A DNA stretch of 32,986 bases. Origin: Mesotaenium endlicherianum (taxonomy: Eukaryota > Streptophyta > Zygnematophyceae > Zygnematales > Mesotaeniaceae). Made by a program: the position numbers and the translations under genes. The notes below the pieces were generated by a model. The model did not search any database, was not told where the DNA came from, and saw only the letters and a list, made by a program, of their open reading frames with translations. The stretch spans positions 284,735-317,720 of the forward strand of contig WELA01004388.1 of NCBI GenBank assembly GCA_009602735.1. Reading direction: 5' to 3'. This document shows, one piece after another, positions 1 through 10,097 of the stretch (position 1 is the first letter of the stretch; every line of letters starts with the position of its first letter).

Positions 1-42
1 GGGGGGGGGGGGGGGGGAGTCCGACTCGTCTGGGGCATGCAG

Positions 43-1957
43 GCATTTCATGGTGGCAAACGCGACGGTGGCGCTGGCACCGCTGCTGGCGTCGTATCCC
101 GGCGCTCTCTCCACCGTTGCCATCCTGGTAATTTAGAGCTCCCCCCTCCCCCCCCCCGCACGCCCTTCCCCTACCTACACTGCCGCCTTCAGAGCCCTTA
201 GGGCTCCCCTGCTTCCCGGTGCCTTTCCCCTTTCCCTCCGCCTCTCTCTCTCCCTCTCCCTCTCCCTCTTCCTCTTGTCTTATGTGTGCTAGCAGGACAT
301 GCGGGCGTGCGCGAGCGCGGGTGCGAATGCGTACGTGTACATGTGTGCGTCTACGTAATCATCATGTGCACGCCTGTGCATGGAGCAGAGTTAAGGGTCC
401 CTCAGAATGCAGGGGGGACACATCCAGAGTGAGCGCAGGTGTCTTGTCTGCCGCGCTTTTCTAGCCCTCCAACAACAAGGGCACCCCTGTTCTTGCCCGC
501 CCGCCCGCCCGGCCGCCCACTTAGTTCTCTGCCCGCTTTTGCCGGGCATCTTAGAAGGCTGCCTGCTTATCGGCGTTCCAAAAGGGATGTCATATTGGGG
601 CTGCTAGGTGCTTCTCCTCCTTCTGGTTGCTGCTGACCTGGCCCCCCTGCACTCTCTCTATGGCTTGCTGCTGAGCTGGCGCTGCTCACTCTCTCATTGC
701 TGGGTTGCTGGTTACTAGATGCCACAATCTTTCCGTTGCTGCCGACCTGGCACCTTTTCTTTCTCTTGCTGCTGACCTGGCATAAGTTACTCTCTTAATG
801 CTGACAGGGCACCACTATCATCTCCCTCGCTCTCTCTCTCTTCCTCGTTCTCATTCCCTATATCTTGCTGACCTGGCGCCGCGCCCACTGCTGCTGCTGA
901 CCTGGCGCACATGTGCTCTTCCTTTTGGGCTCTTCCTCCGGGGGGGGCAGTGCCCAGACCCGCACTTCAAGAACCGGCACCACAAGCGCCGAGTGGTGCA
1001 GCCGTTCCTGGTCAACTCCATCATTGCCAACCTCCCGCAGGGTGGCCAGGTACGGTGCATCTGGCTGCACGCCGCACGCCTGTCCCTGCCGCGCTCAATC
1101 CCTGGGTGGCCAGGTACAATGCATCTGGTCGCATGCCCACACGCCGCACGCCTGCTCCTGCCGCGCGCTCGCACGCGGGCAGTTGTGTCGGGCTGCGTTG
1201 TTTTCTTTGCTTGAGCGCGCCACATGGAGGCTGTGGATGGAATGTAGCCCTGGAAGGTCCTATAGCAGTTTATTCCGTGTTGGGGTCTAGGGTCAGGGAC
1301 GAGGAGTGTCATTTTTGTTTTTGGGATTGCTTGCGGCTGGGGCCGGCATCCGAGGAGGAGTGGCTCCAGTCTTCTACGTTTACTAGCAACAAGTCAGCCA
1401 CAGACGAGAGGCTTCATCTAGGTCAACCAATTTGGAGTGCAGTGCTGCTTCCGTGAATTTTGGCACGTTGGGAAGCTCTGCGGGTCAAGTGGAGCCAGCA
1501 ACGGCATCATGTTGCTCGAGGAAGGAGGGATGAAAAGCGGGGGCAGCATTTGATCACTTGGCGTTGCACTGAGCCCTGACTGTGCGGCGTGTTCAAAACC
1601 AAAGAAAGTTTTAAAACGTCTACAGAAGCTGATGCTGGCGAGGATAGATTGTTGAGAGCGAATAGCGAATCACGACTCGGATACGCATTCTTACAGGACA
1701 ATGGTGTGCTGCTGCTGCTGCTGCTGCTGCAGATCTTCTTGCAGTCGGACGTAAAAGAGGTCATCCTCGACATGCAGCAGCAGTTTGAGAGCCTGGGGGA
1801 GGGCCTCATAGGGAGGGCCCCCCAGCACTCCGAGGCAGACAAGGTCGACGAGGAGGGCTACCTCTTAGACAACCCGCTGGGGGTGCCGACAGAGCGGGAG
1901 ATGGCGGTCCTCATGCACAAAGACCCCATGTACAGGCTGCTCTATGTGCGGCAGTGA
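43..1957 (+). CDS. trmB: tRNA (guanine-N7-)-methyltransferase, TrmB/METTL1 type, 5'-incomplete (last three exons)
   Basis: Exons join at 43-127, 951-1049 and 1733-1957. The first starts in phase 1 after a CAG acceptor and the later junctions are phase 0, giving 135 residues plus stop. Seen: HFMVANATVALAPLL, then CPDPHFKNRHHKRRVVQP, then NLPQGGQ-IFLQSDVKEV. Family knowledge: the PDP-(W/H)FK-x-RHHKRR-V-QP block is the signature of the SAM-dependent enzyme that makes m7G46 in tRNA; GGQ-x-F-x-(S/T)D is the following strand-turn of the Rossmann fold. The N-terminal half with the SAM glycine loop lies before the window, which begins in a poly-G run. The C-terminus ends LLYVRQ and an AATAAA follows at about 1970. 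The closest match I recall is the plant-type enzyme, so a nuclear gene is likely; the compartment cannot be judged without the N-terminus. The alternative acceptor before SDVKEV is less likely because it drops the conserved IFLQ. Confidence 0.9.
615..910 (+). repeat. degenerate intronic repeat, TTGCTGCTGACCTGGC motif (about seven copies)
   Basis: In intron 1 of the methyltransferase gene a motif close to TTGCTGCTGACCTGGC recurs at roughly 625, 665, 733, 766, 798, 863 and 888. The copies are separated by CT-rich spacers of variable length. Each copy holds CTGAC, which matches a branch-point consensus, followed by pyrimidine-rich sequence. Function is unknown. Confidence 0.6.
1041..1170 (+). 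repeat. tandem duplication of about 64 bp that copies a splice donor
   Basis: The end of exon 2 and the start of intron 2 (GGTGGCCAGGTACGGTGCAT at 1041-1060) recurs 64 bp later as GGTGGCCAGGTACAATGCAT from 1105. Downstream similarity (CACGCCGCACGCCTG, CTGCCGCGC) continues in both copies. The first GT (1050) keeps the conserved GGQ-IFLQ join in frame. The second (1114) would add 64 nt and shift the frame. Confidence 0.75.
1708..1732 (+). repeat. (CTG)n microsatellite forming the 3' splice site of intron 2
   Basis: About eight GCT/CTG units run directly into the CAG acceptor used by the last methyltransferase exon at 1733. There is no ordinary polypyrimidine tract immediately before the acceptor. 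Confidence 0.7.
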
Positions 1958-3240
1958 CATTGGGCCGCAATAAACTTTTGAAAAGGTGGGGGGGAGGCGG
2001 CTTGCTCTGCCTCTTCATTATTATTCAAGTTGGGAGACCGCCGGAGGCGTGACATATACGGATCTGTATGTACATCAGCTTATCAAGAAATAAATGTACG
2101 GGTTTTGGCGGACTTGGTCTCATCACAATATTTTGACGGATGGTGTTGTTTAGCAGAGTAGACAGCACCATGATACGGGGGGTCAAAGGTGTTGGACCTT
2201 CGAATCGGGCTGAAACTTGTCTTGGTGAGTCAGTATGCAGACTTCGGCTCTTGGAGTAGTCCCTTTCTTCCAGACTGTACAGTCCATGAGTTTGAGTTCC
2301 CACAAGAGTTCGGCTTGAAGTTTGTGAAGTCCGGCATGCAGCAGGACTATTCACGGCTTACAAGATTGATCAGCACCGCTCCGACAAGTTTTGATGTGTC
2401 AGGCTTGCATATGTCAGGTCAAGTCAAAATTCATGCTCTCTTGATCATATACTATGAGCTTTGTCACTAATTCAAAACGTAAGATACTAAAACATACTCC
2501 TCACATCTGAATTAATGACAGCAATCGATCTACCTTCCAAGCCATAAGATGAATAGCAGCTCCTTGCGCAGCTGCAAGAAACTCAGAGAAAATTTGCTTG
2601 CGAGGCAGAAATATGCCTAAAGGTAGATAGCAACATCACAATTAATAAGTGAATCACAATGCATACGCATGTGCCCTCCGGCTGCCGAAGCAGGCGCCAC
2701 AACTTTGCGGAGACAAGCTCAATGAAATACCAATCTAAGCAGCACTTCCAACTCCTAGCTCAAGTATCATCCAGGCCTCACAGTGTCAATCAGGGGCGCC
2801 CCACTGAAGACTCCAATCTGTTCGTCCTGTATGCTAGAGTCCTTGAGGGGGATAGATCACGCAGCGCTGAGCATTGGTAGCGTGAGTGAAGCTCGCCTTG
2901 ACGCAAGCCTTTGACAACACAGAAGCGAGAAAGTTCCGGACACCGCCTGAAGGAAGGAGACTACCGAGTTCAGGCTGCGCTGGCCGTTTTCGAGCAAAAG
3001 CGCGGCTCCAGGAGCTCGCATGAGGCAAGCTCCTCCGCAAGGCACAAGCCTGTCGGGAGCCGCCATCTCCAATAAAATCCCTAATTCCTCGAGTCAAGAA
3101 GCTGCCAGGTCACTTCACGACAAACAGAGTCCACCATTACTGTCACTTCTACCACCACCACCACCACCACCACCACCACCACCAGTGCCGCTACGACTAA
3201 TACTACTGCTGCTGCTGCTGCTTGGGCATGTTCAGGCGAC
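1958..3240. other. intergenic region between convergent genes (3' UTRs)
   Basis: It lies between the stop of the methyltransferase gene (+) and the stop of the TLC gene (-). It holds an AATAAA near 1970, several ORFs under about 110 codons without recognisable motifs, and a (CCA)n run at 3151-3183 followed by (CTG)n near 3205. No gene is supported. Confidence 0.6.
3151..3183. repeat. (CCA)n trinucleotide repeat
   Basis: About eleven uninterrupted CCA units lie just downstream of the TLC gene stop, probably in its 3' UTR (read as TGG repeats in the transcript). A short CTG run follows at about 3203-3222. Confidence 0.85.
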
Positions 3241-4911
3241 CTAGGCGGACTTCTTGGCGGCCGGCGGCTGCTGCGCGAGCAGCGACTTGACGATGCCGTT
3301 CCAGAGCTCCAGCACCCACACGAAGCTGCCCGTCACGGCCAGCACGGTGATGCCCATCCACAGGTTGGCGACCCAGCGGGGGAGCACGGCGTCGGCGGCG
3401 CCGCTCGAGTAGAAGAGGACGAGCTGCACGATGATCCACGGCCCCAGGACGCCCCGGAGGAGCGAGTAGAAGATGGTGAAGGGCACGAGGATGGCGCGAT
3501 ACACGGCGGCGCCAGTTGTCGACCACGTGCGCGCCATCTTGGCGAGCGTGTAGACATTTTGCACGGGCGAGGTGGCCTCGCCCGCCGCGACGAGGACCAT
3601 GACGGACACGGCGCCGTGGCCGTAGGCGATGCACGTGAACATGTACAGCAGCGTGGCCACGTGGTGCGCGATGAAGAGGACGTCGTCGGGGGCCGCCACG
3701 AAGAGGTGCACGAGGTCGAGCACAAAGTAGGCGATGCTGAACTCCATGATGCGCACCTGCCGGGCAGCACAAAAGGCAGAGAAAAAACCCCAAAAAATGA
3801 ACAAAAATAGCAAGCATAACAAGTTCCAGGAAAAGGCATGGAGAGCTGCGGTGTACAGCGAGGGGGGGGAGGGGGCGAGGAGGGGGAGATAGATGGGCTT
3901 GGAGACAATATGGGGGGAGAACCGAGAGGTAATGGGCACCGGCAGGACAGCCAAGAAGGAATTAAGCTTGACACCAGCTGCACATGATGCACTCTCGTGT
4001 GTGTGGCGTGGGATGGCCGAAAAGGAATGAACGGGTTACCCCCGTGAGTTCTTCCTTCATGCTGAACATGCGCGTAGTTACCATTCCCCCCAGGTCAGCA
4101 TTGCCCCACAACAGCAGGTCAGAAACTAAGCTGCAGGAGGACCGGCACGCCTTGGTTCTGAGCCTGATGGTGCGTTGAATCTGGGCCACTGACGCTACAG
4201 TCAGTATGTATGTACGGGCCCGTGAGGGGCAGTAAGGCAAACAGCTGCACCCATGTCTATCTTCTCCAACTACCTTGAGCAAAGGCATGCACATCCATCA
4301 GCCAGCCTACAGAAGACTACAGGTTGACTATGCGGCCTGTGCGTGAAATGACAGTTTCCAACCTGACCTTCGCGGTCAGGAACGACCACCTGCAGGCAGC
4401 TCCAATGGAGGAGAGGACATGGAAGCGACAAGACATGCAGTGAAACTCCAAGTGGGTGAAGAGTATGCGTGCGAGTGATCTGAAGGCTCTCGCCATCAGC
4501 CCAGCAGGAGCTGGGACTGATGCAGCTCACTCATATACCTTACACCCACTCTTATGGCGAAGCACCCTCTGTTGGTGGTTGATATGCTTGTTGAGTAGGG
4601 AATGACGATACAACAGAATGACAGAGAGTTTTGATTTTACTTTTGCTACTTGGTAAAGGAAGGTCCTCTACCTGCCGGTCGGAGTTGGGAGCAGCTAATC
4701 TCCACGGATAGTCGAAGAAGTAAGAAGCAGTCAGGGCAACGGTAGTGGTGCCGTGAGCGAGGGATATCAAGCAGCTGGCAGCCTCTGCTCGCTCGCGTCC
4801 CAGCCACTTTCTGAAGACCAGGTAGTACCCAACGAGGTAGACGATACTGAAGAAGACAAAGGAGATGACACACGTTCTTCCAAAAGGCAGAGACTCCCAG
4901 AAGGTATCCAT
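3241..4911 (-). CDS. TLC (TRAM/LAG1/CLN8) domain multi-pass membrane protein, complete, two exons
   Basis: Exon 1 is 4911-4672 and exon 2 is 3756-3241, joined in phase 0 at CAG|GTAGAG ... CAG|GTGCGC across a 915-nt intron, giving 251 aa. Seen: MDTFWESLPFG start, hydrophobic FVFFSIVYLVGYYLVF, then RAEAASCLISLAHGTTTV, then FSIAYFVLDLVHLF, the IAHHVATLLYMF segment with the paired histidines typical of TLC domains, GEATSPVQNVYTLAKM, and two or three further membrane segments before a short KKSA tail. Family knowledge: this layout matches the plant TLC proteins related to TLCD4/TMEM56, about 250-270 aa, which act in the ER or other endomembranes in lipid or membrane homeostasis. Ceramide synthases are longer and carry the Lag1p motif, which is not seen here. 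The initiator ATG is the first in its frame after the intergenic region and gives the expected family start. The exact substrate is unknown. Confidence 0.92.
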
Positions 4912-5387
4912 GGCTGCAAAAGTAAAAACATGATGGCCTCAGTAACAAGCTTTTGCTCATCAGCCCTCTTCATTGAAGGCGAAAATATCTGCTTGTAGTT
5001 CCCGCTCCTTCTGCTCTCGCTCCTATTAGATCCATCAACATGCTAACTTGTACCATCTTACTCACTGATGACCTACATAGCAGTTTACAACTCTGGTGTA
5101 TGCACGAAATCAGCAATGCACAACGTAAAGATATGTCATGACGAAGGTGTCTTACCAATAGCCTTTGAGCGTCACTATAGCTACCTTCACAACTCCTGCA
5201 TCACTAGTGTGATGCTCGATATGCAGTCAGTCCGGATTATTATTTACATTGAAAAGCTTCGAGACATGACTGCTTCCTCAATCATTTTCATTCGTGTTTA
5301 AGCAAGCTTCGTCATCCTACAAGTTAGTGAAGAAGCGCAAGACTAAGCCAGAAGGCCAATCTCCCTTTGATAGGCCAAACCTGTATT

Positions 5388-5477
5388 ACTGGCCTGCAGC
5401 CTTAGGATATCGAGGATGAGGATACCCCTGCTAGAGGTAGTTCACGCTGTTCTAATATCTTAAGGCTGCAGGCCAAT
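5388..5477. repeat. inverted repeat / stem-loop with 20-nt arms
   Basis: The arm GGCCTGCAGCCTTAGGATAT (5391-5410) is complementary to 5455-5474 with one mismatch, and partial pairing continues a few bases outward. The loop is 44 nt. It could be a small MITE-like remnant, a structured RNA or a chance palindrome; the sequence does not decide. Confidence 0.75.
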
Positions 5478-6051
5478 GATACACACTGCACACATTCATC
5501 AATATGTCCTGCCTTGCTTCCTGCACACCGATGGCGAGGTAGGGAGAACTTTTGAGGGTCGAAACTGGTGATCGAGACGGTTGACCTTCAGATCACTTCC
5601 GATGATGACAAATATCTGTATATACAAAGGCATATGCATGAAGTAACAGGTCAGTTTCCGGTCATCTTTAAAAACCTGGAGGGTCAGTCCTTGTTGGTCC
5701 TATTTGGCCCAGTGACTGCCGGGGACCTTTTGGGGGTACTGTAATAAGTCATCGATTTCTTGCGGTGACCATTGACTTTCATATATATACAAAGACACGC
5801 AACTACAAAGTCCCACATGAAATATTCTCATAGTAAATACAGGTTGTTATGGAACAATATATACACCAGTATCGACTATCTCTGATCTCTGACTCACTGA
5901 AAGAGTAACAGCATTCGATGTCAAACTTGAAGTCAAGAATGTCAACGTCAATGATACAAACCTAGGTTTTTAGACCCGTACGCCACAGGTACGCAATAAT
6001 AACGGACAAAATGAAAGCCCCCTCCTTAAATATTTGAATGGGTGTCCTAGC

Positions 6052-6065
6052 CACGTGATCACGTG
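6052..6065. promoter_or_regulatory. double G-box/E-box palindrome
   Basis: CACGTGATCACGTG is a perfect 14-bp palindrome made of two CACGTG hexamers with a two-base spacer, about 380 bp upstream of the glutamine synthetase-like start codon. CACGTG is the core site for bHLH and bZIP factors in eukaryotes. Which divergent gene it serves is an inference. Confidence 0.5.
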
Positions 6066-6447
6066 CCTCGCGTGTTGACCTCCTGTCTGGTCCTGTCAGC
6101 CCCAGTAGCTTCCTGTCAACCTATGCAATTTTCGAAGATTCCCATTTGATGTTGGTTCATGATGCACGTTCTTGCAAAGATGGTGCCAGTCACTATAAAG
6201 AGAGAAGGAAATCTTGGATGCATGTATGGCCTACCAGTGTACGACTCATCTCCCGGCTGATTGTATATCAGAACGCTGTTAAAATAGTGTTCAAAGAACG
6301 TAGGTAATGTCTGTTTGCGCAATACTTAAAATGGTACTTATTATAAGAGTGTGAAGTGATGTTATGGGGCTCACATTCGTCAATGCCCACAATAATGAAT
6401 AGGACGGAATTGAAGTAGACCACTCAGAGGTAGAAGATACAGTCATC

Positions 6448-8093
6448 ATGTCAAGTAGCACAAGTCCCAGGCCGACCTCTCTTGCATTCTTTGCAGACAA
6501 GTACAAAGTCAAGTACTTCCTGGTGAGTCCTCCCTTGCTTTTTGCGACCCCTTTCCCACTGCTGAGATGGCAGTACGGGAGGAAGTGCAACTTGTGATAA
6601 ATCCAGTTCCTCAGTTTCTGGAGAGCACGCAAATACCCTCGTTACCAAACCTATAAACGAGGAAAGCGAGGCAGATGCAGACTATCTTACCGTGACACAG
6701 GAGTCCTCCATCCTTTAGGGCCAGCATTTCCTTGGGTAGTGATGCCAGCTCCTCTTCATCATGTGATCAATAAATGCCACTGAGACATGCTGTCAAAGTG
6801 TATACTCGGAACAAAAACGTCGTGCATCAGCACTATGCGATGCCGATAGCCCATCTGTCATCTTCTATAGCAGAAAGCTGCAAGTAGTCTCTGACTTTCC
6901 CAACCCTCACTTCTCCTCCTTATCCTCATGAAGCCTGCGCAATGACATGTGCATTGTACCAGAGGCAGGTTTCAGAAGCAGGAGAAAATAATTTGATTTG
7001 AGGCTTTAAGGGGAGTAACTGATTGCTTCTGTCTGTGGCTGCTTGCGTCGCGACGCTTGGCGAGCAGATAAGCTATGTGGATCTCTTTGGCATGGTGCGC
7101 TCGAAGCTGGTGCCGGCCAAAGCGATCTCAGCCATGCAGAAGACTGGCGCCGGATTCGCTGGCTTCTCGACCTACCTGGACTTGACACCTGCCCACCCTG
7201 ACATGGTGAGACAGAGAGGGAGAAGCTTTCAGAGAGACAGAGTAAAAGAGGTTGAGGGGAGAAATGGGGAGGGGGAGGGGAGGTGGAGAGGCGGGCAAGG
7301 GAGAGAGCAGGAAATGGGAGAAGGGGAAGAAGGAAGGAAAGGCGAGGGGGAGGGGGAGGGGGAGGGGGGAGGAGGAAAGAGAGGGAGCATATGAATTAAA
7401 ATACTCCTTCTTCGACGAATGAAGACAAGCAATGAGATTGAAAAGCATGCGCAGTGAAGAGGAACCCTCGCCTCGTTGCTGGTAGACATGCAATGTAGAT
7501 GCGGTACATTTGACGGCTGGAGCATCACATTGAGTTATCATGCGCTGCGCAGTGCTGCGCTGGGCTGGGCTTGCTTGTGGCCAGCAGCGACGTCACATCG
7601 ACATGCCAGAGTGATTTTACAGTGGTGTCATGGCGACGTCACAATGACATCATGATGATTTCACACGTCGTTGTGATGTCACATGTCGTAGTGATGTTAC
7701 ATATTGTCGTGATGTCATGCTCTTCTGGGAGCTCGCCAAGTGTGACCAGTGTGGCCTTCCTGCTGACCTCGCGCTGAGCTGGCGACTGTTTGCAGTTTGC
7801 GATCCCGGACCCGAGCAGCGTGGTGAGGCTGCCATGGAAGCCGGAGGTTGCGTGGGTGGCTGCTGACCTGTACATGGGCGGCACGCCCCTCCCCCAAGCG
7901 CCCCGCAATGTCCTCAAAGCGCAGGTCAGGCCTCTTATGCATCTGATATGATATGATATGATATGTCATAGTATGATATGATGTGATATGTCATAATATA
8001 ATAGGACATGCACCCATTGTATGTTGTTTTGTAGCCTCTATGTGCGTCTGTTGGGTCTTCTTTATGTTCACGTGCATGCATGTCTTTGTGCAC

Positions 8094-8186
<93 letters not shown>

Positions 8187-9975
8187 NCACGAAGACACAT
8201 ACAAAGACGCATGCACACACACACAAGCGACGCACCCGGAGCGCCAGACACTCTTACCTCCCCCTCTGGCTCTCATGCGGGAGCTGCTCTCTCCCTCGCA
8301 CTCCCGGGGCCGGAGGTGTGCGATGTGCCATTCGGCGCGCTGCTCCTCCACAAGGAGCAAAGGCACAACAAACTTGTGCGCCCGCGCGTCAGCCAGGCAG
8401 CAAGTCCCCTCCTGAGCAAACACACAGTCTCATCGCATCCGCTTAACGGCTTGCGGCTGCGTTGCTGGCGGGTCTAGTGAGGGTCCAATATTTGGCTTTA
8501 GGGTGGCAGGGCATGCCATTTTGTGAGTTGTGCGAAAGTAACTTCATGCAGTAGCATTCGGACGCTTGGGTCGCGAGCAGCACGGATATGCATTTGAAAT
8601 ACCGGGGTTTTTGGAACTTTTGGAAACTTTGGAAATTCTGAAAAATTATGAATATTTGGAAGTACTGGCAGATCGCGGGTCTTTGACAGATGGCGAAATG
8701 TTGGAGATCTGGGTGGAGTGCTGGCAGATAGCGAGCGCGAAGAAGCAGGGGTACCAGATGAAGACAGGTGTCGAGTGCGAGTTCTTCCTGCTGCAAGGGA
8801 GCGGCGATGCCCGGGTGGCGGTGTCAGATCCCCTGGACACGGCGGACAAGCCCTGTTATGACCAGGTGCGTCCCCCCTAGCCCCCCCCTCTCCCTAGCAC
8901 GTCCCTAGCTAGGCCGCTGCCACAGCGACCAGATTCATCTTGCCCCTCCAGTCTAAGCTAGAACACTCCACACCCTCTTGAAGCATCCTTGACACTCTCC
9001 GACTGGCAATCGACACTGTATACACGTACGTGCATGCGGGTCTTGTGCAACATCATGTAAGTGGGCATGTACCTTCGCAACTTGCAACTTCCACAATACA
9101 TTTGTGCACGGGCAGAAGGTCATAAGTCTCCAGCAGCTCCTGCATATTTTCCACGCATCCCGGACCTGCTGCGAGCTGCTTCTCTTGCTCTCACCCTGAC
9201 AACTTTCTTCTCATCTTCCCAAAGAATGGCACACGCTACCCCATGTCCGCCCCCCTAGCTTGCTGCATGCGTCGGGTGGGATGGACCTTTTTCAGGTCAT
9301 GGCACTGCCCAACCTCCAGTCAGAGGATAGGGGTGACAGCACAATTCTCAGAGGATTTTTCAAAACGAAGTGGGGGGATCTGCGCCGGCGGCGGCCTGAG
9401 CTCAGACGACAATCTCATACAAAGAAGGCAACAAAATCCGATTCCCAAAAGAAGACTTGAAAAGGAAACAAGAACCGACGCCAAAGACCGTCGCAAAGAC
9501 CCGACCAGAAAGAGAAAACCCCAAACCCTATGAACCCGAAGTGAAGGATCGCCAAAAGAAACTCCAGATATAGCAACGACAAAAAACTCCTAAGCCCTAA
9601 AGCTCCATCCCATCAGTCCCGCCCTCGGCCCCAGCAGACTTTCTGGCCTCCGACGCACACTCACCTCCCTCCTGGACGCATCCCCCCTCCGGCTGCCACC
9701 TGCCGCTCCTGCCACCCCTTGTGCCGCCCGTCCCCCCCGCAGGGCGCGCTGATGAGGCGTTATGACATCATCGCGGAGATCTGCGACCACATGGAGCAGC
9801 TCGGCTGGCGGCCGTATCAGAACGACCACGAGGTGAGAGGGGGCAGCTGCACCGCACATGCGCGCCTATGCGCGCACGCGCACACACGTGCGCTGGCCAC
9901 GCACGCTCGTCGTGTCCACACGTGTGCGCTTGTCTCGTCCTTTCTACGTGCCCTGCCTGCTCTCTCGCACACACA

Positions 9976-10018
<43 letters not shown>

Positions 10019-10019
10019 N

Positions 10020-10097
<78 letters not shown>

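Larger units (their letters stand above)
4912..6447. promoter_or_regulatory. shared upstream region of two divergent genes
   Basis: This 1.5 kb separates the start codons of the TLC gene (leftward) and the glutamine synthetase-like gene (rightward), so it should hold both promoters and 5' UTRs. Visible elements are a stem-loop at 5388-5477, two similar TATATACAAAG segments near 5620 and 5785, and a double CACGTG palindrome at 6052-6065. No TATA box can be assigned with confidence, and no coding region is supported. Confidence 0.55.

Noticed and set aside
2834..3097. 87-codon ORF on the - strand downstream of the TLC gene
   Set aside because: No family resemblance; it probably lies in the TLC 3' UTR and no initiation or splice signal supports it.
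8080..8423. Proline-rich and glycine-rich ORFs across the poly-C run
   Set aside because: They are translations of a 92-base homopolymer ending in N inside a GlnT intron.
9243..9533. Lys/Arg-rich 96-codon ORF in GlnT intron 4
   Set aside because: It is the product of an A-rich tract; it is intronic and the flanking exons join in frame without it.
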